A stretch of 64,000 nt of DNA from Galeruca laticollis (taxonomy: Eukaryota; Arthropoda; Insecta; Coleoptera; Chrysomelidae): the NCBI GenBank assembly GCA_963921935.1, contig OY998185.1, forward strand, positions 32,828,487-32,892,486. The letters run 5' to 3'. This document shows positions 20,786 to 33,235 of this stretch, piece after piece. A program made the translations under genes and the position numbers. The notes beneath the pieces were generated by a model, which saw only the letters and a list, made by a program, of their open reading frames with translations, did no database searches and was not told the origin of the DNA. The first letter of the stretch is position 1. Every line of letters starts with the position of its first letter.

Positions 20786-22190
20786 GTTGATTATAATCCT
20801 AAATATAACCAGTTTGATGACCAGCCAGTTACAGTGGAGAAAGGGGTGGGTAAATCAATTTTATTCACATTTAATTACCCTGAAAGGTACTGTGTAACAG
20901 TTCTTAACGTTTTATTTTGCGATAGAATAGTGGAGGAGACAAGATGTTTAAGGAAAGTTGAAATTGTTTACGGTTTCACACTATACGCAATTCCCCTATT
21001 AGTACTGATAGGTTCACAAGGTAAGTAGATATTAAATGTTATTTTATGAACACATAGAAAATCTTAGTTCGGCGGAGTCCTCTACTATGGTGGAGTGGAA
21101 GTCAGTTTCTCAATAGTCGATAGGCGAATGATGCTATACAAAATAATAACTATATTCTTACTTGTGGTCGGTAGTCTGGGTATATTAAAAAGGGGCTATC
21201 CGGACGTCTAGTGGTGGTGAACCATGCAGATGGTCACAGCAATGGTATTACTGTCAGTAAATGATCTAAAGTATAACAAAAGAAAAAAAGCCTAAAAGAG
21301 TTAAAAGAATATGGTGGTTAGTTGAAACGTGGATAGGTTAGGTTAGGTAGACTTACCGAAGGTGGAGTGGATTTAAATAGACTAGTTTATAAAATATCCC
21401 CTTGCGGTCTTTTCAATACGTGGAAATATTATAAAATGTCTCGGAAAGTGTTTCCCTTTTTCCTTTTTGGCCTCAAAAAAAGTTCGGTTCACCTCATTCA
21501 GGTAAAATTCAGCCATAAAAGACAAAAAAGTGGAGTGGAAAATAAAAGCATAATGACCGTAGATCAATTTGATAGATAAGTCAAAGTACCAACCTTAATT
21601 ACTTACTGGTCTTCCACTAGCCAGCTTGACTCTTTGGTAGGGATAGCCCTTTATGTTTAGACCGTTTAAAGTGAGGGAACAATAAAAGAAGAATTTCTTA
21701 TATTATTTAGTAAATAAACAATGTGATGACTAAGTGATTGAAATTGAAATTTTTAATTTAGTTTTATCTAACTTCAACAGTTTGATCCCGTAACACACCG
21801 TCTACTATTGGTGACGAAATGTATCTTCTGATTCAGTTTGATGGAAGACGCAGAAGAGAGCAGTTATATGTTGGTGTGTTCCGAGCAGGTAAGAAAATTG
21901 AGAATTTGTTAAAAATATACCAAACCTAAAGCTACAGAAATTTGCATTATAAAACCACAAAATGAACTTTTGAGGAACTTAGATATTCCTTAGACTTTAT
22001 AACACATATCTGTCATGAAAAATAGGCAAAATAAAGTGAAATTTAGAAAATACTATGGGTGCCAACATTTAGAATATCTATTTGAGCTACTCTAAATGTT
22101 GTCACACTAGTGTCAACATTACGTTCAGAAATGAATTGCATTTTCAATTTGTTCTCATTGCTAAAATCACTTTATTTATTCAGGAATAGG
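20786..22190. other. Unassigned region with two possible exons
   Basis: An open segment, about 20811-21017, ends at CACAAG/GTAAGT after an AACCAG acceptor-like site. It would encode a hydrophobic-ended peptide (VTVEKGVGKSILFTFNY ... YAIPLLVLIGSQG). A second open segment, about 21811-21886, ends at GCAG/GTAAG. Neither resembles a known family. They could be host exons or noise. Confidence 0.25.
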
Positions 22191-22192
22191 AA

Positions 22193-24350
22193 GAAATGGC
22201 ACCGAAGAGTAGAACTGAAAAAAAGGCGTTTACGACAAACGAGGAAAGAATCGAAAAGTATCAAGAAATAAGGTAAATATTATAATTTCACTAAAGATGC
22301 AATGCTATTGTCGACTGTCAGTATCAGGATTAATCAAACCTATTTTCATCCATTTATCTGTAAAGAGGTATATCTTCGTCAATAGAGTTCGACATTTTAA
22401 AAACAATTCATCTATGTTTTTGCAAAATTTCCTCGACATTGTTTCCCATTTTTATTTAAAAATACTGCCAACATTTAGGATACATTTTGATGTATAATCT
22501 GAATGTTGATAAAAGACCTCTACAAATCAACCTATTTTACGGTTGTGGTAATTCTGCTAAAAATATTGCAAAAGTAAATATCTAGGTATTCAAAATAAAC
22601 ATAACTGAAACGTTATTTCAATTTCAGGCTAAATATACATACACGGAGGAGCAGCTACAAGCAGCAATAAAAGAAGTTAAAGGTGGTACGTCTAAAAAAC
22701 ATGCAGCTTTAAAATATGGCATTCCCCGGTCTACAATACAATTCAGAATTGGCAATAAATTCACAACAATTGAGAAAAGCAGGAGTACATATTTAACTAA
22801 AAGTGAAAAAAAAGAACTAGTTGACTGGATAATTGAAAATGATCGAAAAGGTTTTCCGAGACGTCAAGTAGATCTTCAAGCAGCTGTAAAATCTTTTCTA
22901 GACGCGGATGTCCGACCTAACCCTTTTAAGAACAACTTACCAGGAAATCGTTGGTATACATTATTCATAAAACGACATCCTGAATTGGCAGGAAGAACCC
23001 CAGAAGGTGTTAAGGGTGCCTCACCAAATGTGTCTGAAAAAGACATGAAAGGATGGTTTCGACATATAGAGGAATATCTGAAGAGAAAAACCCTTTTCTT
23101 TATTCTGGAAAATCTTCAAGGGTGTATAACGGTGACGAAACCTGTTTTCAGTTTTGCCCCAAATTGGGAAAGGTGATTGCTCCGAAGGGAACGAAAAACG
23201 TGTATGAAATCGATCAAGGCAATGCGAAGCAAAACTTGACTGTAATGTTTACATTCTCAGCAACTGGCGTGACAACTCCCCCAATGATAATATACCCTAA
23301 CAAACGTTTGCCAAAAAACATCCTGGAGGGCACTCCTGACTCTTGGGGTATTGGACTCACTGAGAACGGCTGGATGAAGTCTGAAGTATTCGTAGATTAT
23401 ATCAAAAACGTTTTTTATCTTTCCTTGAAAAATATCGTAGAATTTCCTATTATTCTGTTCGTTGATGGAAATACAACACATTTGTCCTTGGAACTCAGTT
23501 ATGCATGTACAGAGTTGCAGATTGTTTTGATTGCCTTATATCCAAACTCCACCAGACTCCTACAACCAGCGGATGTAGCAAGTTTCAAGCCTCTGAAGCA
23601 TATGTGGAAAAAAGTGTTCTGGAATGGAGAAGAAAAAATCCTTACTGTAATTTAACAAAACAGCACTTTGCCCCAATACTTAAAGAGACCTTAATGCAGT
23701 TGAAACCAGCTAGTGTAATCAGCGGTTTCAAAGCATGTGGGCTTTATCCATGGAACATGAATGCCTTGGATTATTCCAAATGTCTCGGTAAAAAGGACCC
23801 TACTCCTTCAACACAAGAAATCGATAATCCTTCAGACAAGCTCCATGACAAATTGCTTGAATTGTTTCATGAAACATTGAAAACGGAAATAAGAAAAAAC
23901 ATGCGAACTAGATGTACATCAGACTAGTGTAAATATTTCAAAACTCTACAGAAAATCTATTCAAAACTAGAGCCTTCATCTAAAGATAATAATATGGAGA
24001 TCTTTACAGCAAATGAGATCGAGCAAATGCCAATTATTATACATGAAGAAGACATTAATAATCAGTTTATAGAAGAAGGTACAGAAATAGACAATTTGGA
24101 ATGTGAAATCGTTGTTACAGATAACTATTCATTAGAATTAGAAGAATCAAGCCAACTAGATATTTTTGACGTCAACCAGAACAATTTATCAAATACAATA
24201 ATGGAGACTGCAACAAATGATGAAGCTGCAAATATAAGTGATATAATGAGTACACGCGAACAAGATGTGTTAATAACCTCAAAAAAAAACATTAGCAACA
24301 GTTCTCACGACTTATGCTCACCTATAGTGTATAGTTTATTTCGAATGTGA
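22193..24350 (+). pseudogene. pogo/Tigger-like transposase, frameshifted
   Basis: A first ATG at 22193 begins a 26-residue basic segment. A possible intron (GTAAAT at 22273 to TTTCAG at about 22628) does not join the frames cleanly. The main part has a Psq/CENP-B-like helix-turn-helix (TEEQLQAAIKEVKGG, KKHAALKYGIPRSTIQ), then a DDE_1 core: YNGDETCFQ, LFVDGNTTHLS and NSTRLLQPADVASF, carrying the three Asp residues. Frameshifts occur near 23085 and 23610, and a stop at 23925 separates an acidic Glu/Asp-rich C-terminal segment (23994-24350). Catalytic residues are present but the gene is broken. TIRs were not found with confidence. Confidence 0.8.
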
Positions 24351-27300
24351 GACATACTATATTCAATAGCATTATCATTGATTGTGTTTTAATTCGTACA
24401 AATTAGTGGATTGCACATTTTTTCACGAATATGAGTTCTTAAAACACCCCTTCATGCAAAAAACATGCCAAAATTGAATTGCAATTCCCTCTCATTGCAA
24501 ACCCCGTATTTCTCTATTCTTTTTAAATGACTCACTGACAATACTATTGCATTTTTAATATAATGAGTTAATAATAAGATTTCAAGTTATGTTGTTATTT
24601 AGGTATTGCTCATTTGTCCATAGTCGATCAGATTATCGTTACAGTGTAATATCATTAATTGATGTTTTCTCACTATTCCTATTATCGTGATCATTCGAAT
24701 CAATATTTCACAATTATTCCCTAGGGATCTCTATTCATGTTTTATTGTCATCTTGCCTCGTTGATACAATAATAATTTGAAATTGGCTGAATGCCTCAAT
24801 GTGAGAGAAGTCATCGCAACAAAGAAATATAAAAAGTTTATGAATCGACCTTTTTATCGTTAGCCATAACTGTGGATAAACACGATCCAATATAATATTT
24901 TTATATTAGGTAATGAGGTTCAATACTCTATCTCCGATAGTGAAAAATCTAATTAGACACAGCACATCATTAGTTTGAATCAGAAACTTCCTTTAATATT
25001 TCTTCCTGCCACGTGATGTGGAAAATATGGACTATGCTACTGGAATATTCTACATAAATTTAACGCGAACGAAAATATTCCAACGCAAATTACTTGAAAT
25101 CTAGAGCAAAACAAACATTTCCTTTTTAAAAAGGGGAAATTAAGTTGTACAGTTAGCAATAAAATTCAGTTAAATACACTTTGTCTGTGAGGTTTTAAAT
25201 TGCAACTGCGGATTATTAATCAACTGACATTTGCGGAACTTTGGTTAAACCTCATACCATTGACGATAAGAGGGTATTTTTCAATTTTCACTGTGAAATT
25301 AAGCGGGTAGTAGATATGAGCTACCGTTGAATACATACATTGAAAAATACATAAAGAATTAATCCACTATTAGCTATAGATAAAGAATAACTCTTTCCAA
25401 TTCTTAAAATAGCCATCCAATATTCAGCTCGTATTTCCTAATGTTGCCTGGAAAATGTCAATAATGCGAAGCTTACCAAACTTTTATTTTTTGATATCAC
25501 GAAAGTTTTATATTTCTGCGGGATTCGCAACTAAAAAAAAATAATTTTTTCACATTAAACAGCCCTAAAAATGAGAAGTTTAAGGATTTTTCCTGAACTG
25601 TTGGTTACTCTTTATTTTGAAATTGGTTCAGTTAGCAATCAATCGCCCTGGAGGTCAGTTATTCAGTAGGAAATTGGAAATATTACTCGCAGTAAAAAGT
25701 TTCTCGATCTTGCGTAGGCGATGTAGAGGCAAAGTGAGTAGAAATCAGACTGTTTTTTTTGAGAATTCAGACCATTCAGAATGGCACATTGATTATTCAC
25801 CTAAATCGTCTAGTAGCAGTTCTGAAAATGACATTGAAGATGAATATCATCTTGTTCCTAAATAAAATAATTTGAAATTTTTCCAATACTTGTCGTGCCA
25901 TTCTGTAGACTCTGTAGCCTGCTATCTATATTGAGAGCACACCTAAATTTCTATCGTGAAACCTAACACTTATGCGAACGGCAACTTTTCGTCGGCAGAC
26001 CAGGTGAGTGAGTTGAATTACCCCAAATGCATATAGGATTGCTGTCACTCATGGACTGTAACCAAATGTATAAGAGCGCCACCTTGTCTGGGTTTGAAGT
26101 GGTGGAAAAAGAGATGATGTTATCAACGAAGTAACCAGAACTACACAGTTACACTCAGAAGTTGATATATAAATTGTATCACAATTGTATAGATTAATAA
26201 ATGTATAAGGTGTATAAAAAATATATAATTTGCACAAAGTAAATATTGACTGCCGTGAAGCCGCAGACAAGGGATGTGGAGACTTCAACAGCTAGAAGTA
26301 AGAGTAATCAGTTAGAATTTGAATCCAGTATTTGAACTCTATATAGAATATTAATTGAACTCTATATAGAATATAGCTACAGCGTTTGTGGTTCGCAGGC
26401 CTCAGACAATGCAGTTAGATTTATAACAAACTTAAGTTCCCTGATGGGGAATTATTTGATGAATCATTATTGTAAACTTGATTCAGAATTTAAACTTTAA
26501 AAAGATATACCAAAAAATTTATAAAAAATTAAAATTATTAAGAAAATTGGTAGTTGCACCTAAAGCTCAAGTGATCGACAAATTCCAATCAACAATGTTT
26601 AACTTTCTAATTCCATAAAGTACTTATTATAAAAAACTACTAGTGGCAAGATTCACCTAGTTAAACCAAAAATTCCTAACTATGAAATGCCGCAATCATT
26701 TACTACAGTTTCTGAAGACTTCGTCAAAGAAACCGTACTGAAGTTCCAATAGCAGTCGCATTGACCGTGTTGAAGAAAAAAACTAGCAATTTTACAAAGG
26801 TTTCAAATGAATGTCATAAGAAAATACACGTAGTATAGTTACATGAATGGAACTATCCAAAATCATCAGCTGAATATTGTGTTACATTTCAAGTACATAC
26901 CGTATGATATACACCGTGATCAGTGTTTCAAAAATAAGAAAAAATGGAATCGGTGTTTGTTCGACGTTTTGTCTATCCAATAAAAGAAATTTCTGGGCAC
27001 CACAAATTCCTCGTTTTTGTCGTGATAACCCACGAGATGGAAGGGATAATGCTAACTGTTAATTTTTGAAACTCCAGTAATCAATTTTAGGATCCATCTT
27101 AATCATCAATTGCGGCTTTGAGAATATTCGAAAAACTTTCTTAAATCTTGGTTATTAGATTATCAGTTTTCGCTGAAATAATCTAAGTTGTTCAGCCTAC
27201 CAAGTTTCCATAATCAACGAGCTGGGGAAATGGAGACCACATTATCATCCCACCAGAATAAAAGAGACGAAGTTGAAACTATAACTTTAGCAACTAGATC

Positions 27301-27469
27301 CAAAGAACATCAAACTGCTTCTTCTCAATTATTATTGATGTTTTATTCGCACTAAGAACATGTGCGGCGCAGAGAGTTTTCTTAAAATACGTTAATTTAA
27401 TTTGAAATACCACTTTATATGTGAATTCAAAAGAAATATTAACGCTACAATGGTATACAAAAATTACAG
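24351..27469. other. Unassigned AT-rich DNA
   Basis: About 3 kb with no recognised TE or gene. ORF 25617-25865 (82 codons, with a SSSSSSENDIEDEY acidic end) and ORF 26877-27062 carry no known motif. A short direct repeat, GAACTCTATATAGAATAT, occurs at about 26335 and 26356. Confidence 0.4.
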
Positions 27470-27727
27470 TTGACTAATTTTTCAATGCATTTATCGAAAA
27501 TGCCTGGGTCATCTTCTCTGACCAAAATGAAAATAGCAGACTCTCAAAACCTACGTCAATTGAGAGAAAATTTGGCAAAAAGTTTGTATCAATACGGCAG
27601 GGGCGAGGTTGAAGTAGAAAGACCAAGTACTCCTAAAAGCTGTCATACACTCACGATATGTGAACCAGAATACGAAAAATGGGGAAAACGTGTCGGATGC
27701 TATAACTCTATTAACAACAATGCATAG
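27470..27727 (+). pseudogene. Possible piggyBac-like C-terminal relic
   Basis: 86 codons. LRQLRENLAKSLYQYG followed by RPSTPKSC resembles the region just before the zinc-binding C-terminus of piggyBac transposases, but the Cys-rich end is not intact. The call is weak. It abuts the BEL/Pao relic at 27728. Confidence 0.25.
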
Positions 27728-28050
27728 TCGTGAAGTTGATAACGAAGCAATTTGAGAGTCTTTCCACAAGAATTCATGTTGATTTTGGTTTCCAAAACGT
27801 TTTTGACTTTTTGAGTCAGATTCGAGGATAATAGCATACCACAGAGATCAAATCTGGGAATTGTGATAGTTTTCAGTGGTGCATCACGCGATTTTGCTGA
27901 TATCAGAATACATGAAACTGTTTTATCGGTGTAGATGGTTCTGATGTAGACATATGCGCCGTACGCTTCGGTAGTCGCATCTGAAAAGGCGTGAATGTCA
28001 ATTTTGCTTATTTCTTTGTGGTTGAAGATGAGGAAAATAGTGAATTTTTG
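27728..28050 (-). pseudogene. BEL/Pao pol: RNase H part
   Basis: Minus strand: FSDATTEAYGAYVYIRT, then AKSRDAPLKTITIPRFDLCGMLL. This matches the BEL/Pao RNase H start (F.DAS..AYGA..Y.R) and the AK.RVAP.K..SIPRLEL block. It continues the BEL/Pao pol of 32216-33235, from which it is separated by a PLE pair. Integrase and the 3' LTR are missing to the left. Confidence 0.75.
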
Positions 28051-28054
28051 AATT

Positions 28055-28390
28055 AGTGTTTTAAATGAAACTCACTGTTTCTAGTTTCGATAAACTAATA
28101 TCATCGTCAAAATGACAGAAGTTACATTTCATTTGATGCCTACCTAATGTTAAGTAGTTATTTTTGGCTAGACCAAGAAGTGGCATACCTTGTGATTGGC
28201 TTAATGTTATGTTAATAGAAAAAAGAAGAAGATGTCATATTACAAATATTGAAGCTTAGATATTATTAGCCCTATGGTGATATCCTCGATATCATTTTTC
28301 CAATTAACATCAGTATAACTGTGCAATGATATAGAGAACCAGGAAATCTATATCTGCTGATCTTTACAATTATAACTTAAGAAGACAGTT
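28055..28390 (-). repeat. PLE-B tail, ribozyme lost by internal deletion
   Basis: Minus-strand tail. It has TTGACGA, helix II and GAAAC, but right after GAAAC it jumps to TAGAAACAGTGAG, which in other copies lies about 60 bp further on. The deletion lies between two GAAAC direct repeats and removes the cleavage site. Confidence 0.7.
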
Positions 28391-30436
28391 TATTAGTGGA
28401 GAACTCCCTAGATTTATGTGTTCATTGACTTCATATTGTGGGTTTCTTAAATATCTTCTAATTTCCAATTCTTCAAGGAAATCCAGTTCTTGTTTCTTTT
28501 CACAAATATGAAGCACTTCTAGTTCTGAGTTAGGTGTCAATGAATAATTGATGTCAAGTAGATGTCTTGCGTAGTGGGATTTATCTGGTTGTTTTGATCT
28601 GTATGCTCGTAAGTGTTCACTGTATCAGATTTCAAGATTTCTGAGGGTCTGACCCAAATAGACAGCACCACATTCTGGACATTTGAGTTTATATATACCT
28701 GATTTCTTCAATGTTGGTATTTTTGTTTCTACAATTAACAATTTTGTACTAAGGTTACTTTCTGTTTTAAAAGGAATTGTTGTATTCGTTGCTAAAGATA
28801 TTATCTTTGAAATATTATTAGAAATATTTCCTGCATATGTGAGGGTCTTATAAGTTCTTATTTAATCAGTTTTCCCCTCTTTTTTATTAATTAGCTTATT
28901 TATCCTATGTAATGGATAACCGTTAGATGTTGCTATTTGTCTTATTGTATTAATCTCTCTTTCAAAATTACATTTGTTCATAGGAACAGAAAAAGCTTTA
29001 TGTATCATTGAATTATATGCCGCTAGTTTATGTGATATGGGGTGATTGGAACTATATGGAATTGTCACATCAGTGTGTGTTGGTTTTCGGTAAATTGAGT
29101 AATCAAGTACATTATTAACTCTTTGAATTTTTAAATCAAGAAAATTGATTGAGCTATACTCTTCAATTTCTAACGTGAATTTAATTTTTGGATGTAAACT
29201 ATTGAAGTGGTTGAAAAATACATCTAATTGTCGTTCACTACCCATAAAACAAGCAAATATGTCATCTACATATCTATACCAAGATAAAACATTTCTCGAA
29301 ATATTACTTTCAAAGATCTTTCTTTCTAAACTGTCCATAAAAATGTTTACTAAAATAGGTGATATAGGGCTTCTCATTGGTAAACCTTCATTTTTAATAT
29401 GTATCTTATTGTCAAAAGTGAAATAATTCTGATTAATGCATACATCAAATACATTAAGTATATCTGATATTATTCCTGGATTAATATTTCTATCTTCTAG
29501 TAATTTTCTTACAAGTATTAGACATTCTTTAGGAGGAATTTTAGTGAACATATTAGTAACATCGAACAAAATAAGTTTATAGTTATCTTGCTAGTTGATT
29601 GCTTTTATTTTTTTATTAGTTCTATCGAATCTCTAATTGAGTATTCAGATGCATATCGGTTACTTTTAAGTATATTGTTAAGTCTCTTTGCCAATATATT
29701 ATTAGGAGTATTAACATAAGAAACTACAGGTCTGATTGGTTTCTTCATTTTATGTGATTTAACGGTTCCATATAATTCTGGACAATGAGGATTCTTATGT
29801 ATGATTGACCTCTTTTCGTAATCACCATAAAGATAATTTGAATTATTAACAATATCCCTTACATTATTAGAAAACTTTTTGGTTGGGCCTGCTCTAAGAA
29901 CTTTTACATCGCTAGATTCTATAAAGTTATATATTTTTGAATTATAATTTTCAGTTGTCATTATGACAGTTGTGTTCCCCTTATCAGATTTTGTAACTGT
30001 TAGGTGATTATCTTCTACTTTCTTTTTGATTGCATTTGAAACTGTAATGTCTTTTTTTGTTTGACGTTTAACTTTTGAAGGTTCAAAATTTTTGATCAAA
30101 TTTTAATTTCTCATAAAAAAAATTATTTTAATTATATATTAAAGCTATTTCTGACTCTGTAGCTATAATTTGTTTAATATTATTCGTAAGTTTTGGTGGT
30201 ATGCTGTACTTAAAACCTTTATTTGAAAATTATATTTCACTATCGGTAGAATTAGTGTCTGAAAGGTTTTCAAATCGTGGTGCAAAGTTTGTTGGTATGT
30301 AGGTACTTACAGTTTCATGATGTTTAGAGTATTGAATTTTATGTTGTGTGTGTTCAAGCTTCTGTAGGTTTTTCTCTAGTTTCTTATATTTCTTATGCTT
30401 CATCGTGCTGACACTTTCTCTTATTTTGTCAGTCAA
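28391..30436 (-). pseudogene. PLE-B RT + GIY-YIG, most complete copy
   Basis: The start MTDKIRESVSTMKHKKYKKL at 30436 gives a basic coiled-coil-like N-terminus. After a break (30230-30100), 30099-29605 has the PLE RT N-part: VTKSDKGNTTVIM, PELYGTVKSHKMKKPIRPVV. After a stop near 29600, 29569-28862 has MFDVTNMFTKIP (motif A Asp), GLPMRSPISPILVN, WYRYVDDIFACF (intact YVDD), and KPTHTDVTIPY. The endonuclease (about 28860-28390) has SGIYKLKCPECGAVYLGQT, a stop in place of Arg after NLEI (about 28627), then EHLRAYR. About 680 codons in all, near PLE length, but with at least three interruptions. Confidence 0.85.
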
Positions 30437-30628
30437 ATTTTACTGGATGTAATTGGAACGTGAGTTCTGAATGTACAACTTTTATGTAGTTGTCTTAGGA
30501 GTCCCTTACTTTCAACCATTTCTTACATTTTCCTTTTATCCAAACTCGTTGAGCACATTTGATAGCTTTTTGAGCTTGTGGTGTTTTAGTGTGACATTTT
30601 ATATTCACATAATTACTTCACATATAAC

Positions 30629-31790
30629 TTGTAAGAAAATTACTAGAAGATACAAATATGAATCCAGGAATAATATCAGATATACTCAATTTATTTGATG
30701 TATGCATTAATCAGAATTATTTCACCTATGACAGTGAAATATATATTCAAAATGAAGGTTTACCAATGGGAATCCCTATATCAACTATTTTAGCAAACAT
30801 TTTTATGTAAAGTTTAGAAAGGAAGATCTTTGAAAGTAATATTTCGAAAAATGTTTTATTTTGGTATAGATACGTAGATGACATATTAGCTTGTTTTACG
30901 GGTAGTGAACGAAAATTAGATGTATTTTACTTTAATAATTTACACCCAAAAATTAAACTTACATTAGGAATGGAAGAAAATAGCTCAATCAATTTTCTCG
31001 ATTTAAAATTTAAAAAAGAGTTAATAATGTGATTGATTATTCAATTTACCAAAAACCAACTCACACTGATGTGACATTTCCTTATAGTTCCAATCACCCC
31101 ATGTCACATAAACTAGCGGCATATAATTCAATGATACATAGAGCTTTTTCAGTTCCTATGACCGAATTTAATTTTGATGGAGAGACAATTAGACAAATAG
31201 CAACATCTAACGGTTATCCATCACATATGATAAATAAGATAATTAATGAAAAATAGGAAAAAGTGGCATTACAGCTAATTTCCTAAACAAACTGATGGAA
31301 TAAAAACTTGTAGAACCATAACATATGCAGGAAATATTTCTAATAATATTTCAAAGATAATATCTTTAGCAACAAATACAACAATTTCTTTTGAAACAGA
31401 AAGTAACGTTAGTACAAAATTGTTAAATGTAAAAACAAAAATACAATCATTAAATAAATCAGGTATATATAAACTCAAATGTCCAGAATGTAATGCTGTC
31501 TATTTGGGTCAGACCCTCAGGAATTTTGAAATCTGATACAGTCAACACTTACGAGCATACAGATTAAAACAACCAGATAAATCCCACTACGCAAAACATC
31601 TACCTGACACCAATCATTCATTGACACCTAACACAGAACTAGAAGTGCTGCATATTTGTGAAAAGAAACATGAACTGGATTTCCTTGCAGAATTGGAAAT
31701 AAGAAGATATTTAAGGAACCCACAATATGAAGTAGTCAATGAACAGATAAATCTAGGGAATTCTCCACTAATATACTGTCGTCTTAAGTG
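30629..31790 (+). pseudogene. PLE-B RT + GIY-YIG, 5'-truncated inverted partner
   Basis: Starts at KKLLEDTNMNPGIISDIL, i.e. between RT motifs A and B. GLPMGIPISTILANIF, a stop near 30808, RYVDDILACFTGS (about 30867-30905), a frameshift near 31010, YQKPTHTDVTFPY, HKLAAYNSMIHRAFSVP. Endonuclease: SGIYKLKCPECNAVYLGQTLRNFEI, then TGA (about 31534) at the same codon as in the minus partner. Inactive. Confidence 0.8.
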
Positions 31791-32215
31791 ATAATTGTAA
31801 AGATCAGCAGATATAGTTTTCCTGTTTTTCTATATCATTGCACAGTTATACTGAAAAATGAAAATGATATCCTGGATATCACCATAGGGTTGATAATATC
31901 TAAACTTCAATATTTGTAATATCACATCTTCTTCTTTTTCATATTAACATATATCAAGTCAATCACAAGTTAGGTCACTTCTTGGTCTAGCCGAAAATAA
32001 CTACTAAACGTCAGGTAGGCATCAAATGAAATGTTACTTCTGTCATTCTGACGTTGATATTGATTTATCGGAACAATTGTCAATTTTTTAGAATTTTCAA
32101 CAATTTCCATTATATTGTGGAATTAGCTAGAAACAGTGAGTTTCATTTAAAACACTGATATGAGTAGATTCCACGAAGTAAGGGTCGAGACAGTTAATTT
32201 TTAAATGCTCCATTT
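31791..32215 (+). repeat. PLE-B tail with mutated hammerhead
   Basis: Like the 20.4-20.77 kb tail, plus the terminal segment ending in CGACTCTGTC-complement (GTCGAGACAGTTAA, about 32190-32203). The ribozyme core reads CTGACGT ... CGGAAC-AATT-GTC, with two core changes, so it is probably inactive. Confidence 0.75.
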
Positions 32216-33235
32216 GACAGATGGTGTTTAGGAATTCTTCCCATTTTTGTAAGATTTCCTTATTGGTGATTTTATCATCCCCGTAACACTCTAATTTTCA
32301 GAATTTTTCGCATTAGCTTCTTTCCTTAAACGACCAAGGGATTTACAAAGCCCAGGAAGTCATAACACTGTGAAATATGTGACAGAATATTTCTCTTGGT
32401 AATATTGTCCTCACTGACGAGTTTAGTGGGTACGGATATTTCGAACTCATCACTCATGGGATTCCATTTAACGACTCAAACTAGACAGTGACAGAGATTG
32501 GCCTAGGTTTATGTCAAACTGATTTTTCCATGTCTATGATATCTTCTTTAGATATGTTTGAGAGTCAGAATCCTATTTATGCCCAGTTCAAGCTTTCAGT
32601 TCGAAATAGAGTTTTTAGAGGGATTCGATTGAATCGCACTCTGTTAAAATATCATCCACGTACGCCTGTGTGAGATCAGCGCCCGAAGCTAGAGGAAGAT
32701 TTTCATTGGTACTTGCAATCTCGTTTAAAACTCTCGTTAATAGGAATGGCTATTTTTTGTAATTCAATACATTTCAGAGATTCTTTAGATGAGTCTCTTG
32801 GGGTTAATTCAAATTTTCTGAACATTTTCTCCAAATCAACAATTAACGTGTATCTGAAGGTTCTGAACCTGCACAGGATATCGTATAGGCCAGGCTGAAT
32901 TTGATGACTTTTGAGACAAATGTAGTACAATGAAAAACCGGAGTTGGTTTTATAAGAAGCATCAAATATGACTCTCAGCTTGATCGTAATTCGATCTTGT
33001 CGATAAATTTGCAAATGAGAGATAAAATATTTGTTTTCTGAACGTGAATTTGGCGACGATAGCGGTATATATTTAGCATGTTCTAGAGATATGTATTCAT
33101 AAATAAATTTTTCATATTCCGAATAGAGGTCGTGATTCTGTTGCAATCGTTTTTCCAAAGAAAAATAAACGGTTTTAAATGTTAAAACAAACTTTTCCGC
33201 ATCCGTGAGATGCCCTGAGCCATATTCCATCTTAA
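32216..33235 (-). pseudogene. BEL/Pao pol: reverse transcriptase part
   Basis: ORF 33230-32703 on the minus strand: SLEKRLQQNHDLYSEYEKFI, then the BEL/Pao RT signatures RVIFDASYKTNSGFSL, LYDILCRFRTFRYTLIVDLEKMFR. Further left, after frame breaks, comes AYVDDILTECDSIESL (about 32670-32630; YVDD intact). Stops and shifts occur throughout 32220-32700. The element is opened on the left by the PLE pair and on the right by the satellite element. Confidence 0.8.

Larger units (their letters stand above)
28055..32215. mobile_element. PLE-B head-to-head inverted pair inside BEL/Pao
   Basis: Minus copy 28055-30628 (near full coding length) and plus copy 30629-32215 (5'-truncated), with tails facing outward. 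The BEL/Pao reading resumes on both sides. AATTTTT occurs at both junctions (about 28042 and 32206) and may be a short TSD. Both halves carry the same CGA-to-TGA change in the endonuclease, supporting a common template. Confidence 0.75.
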
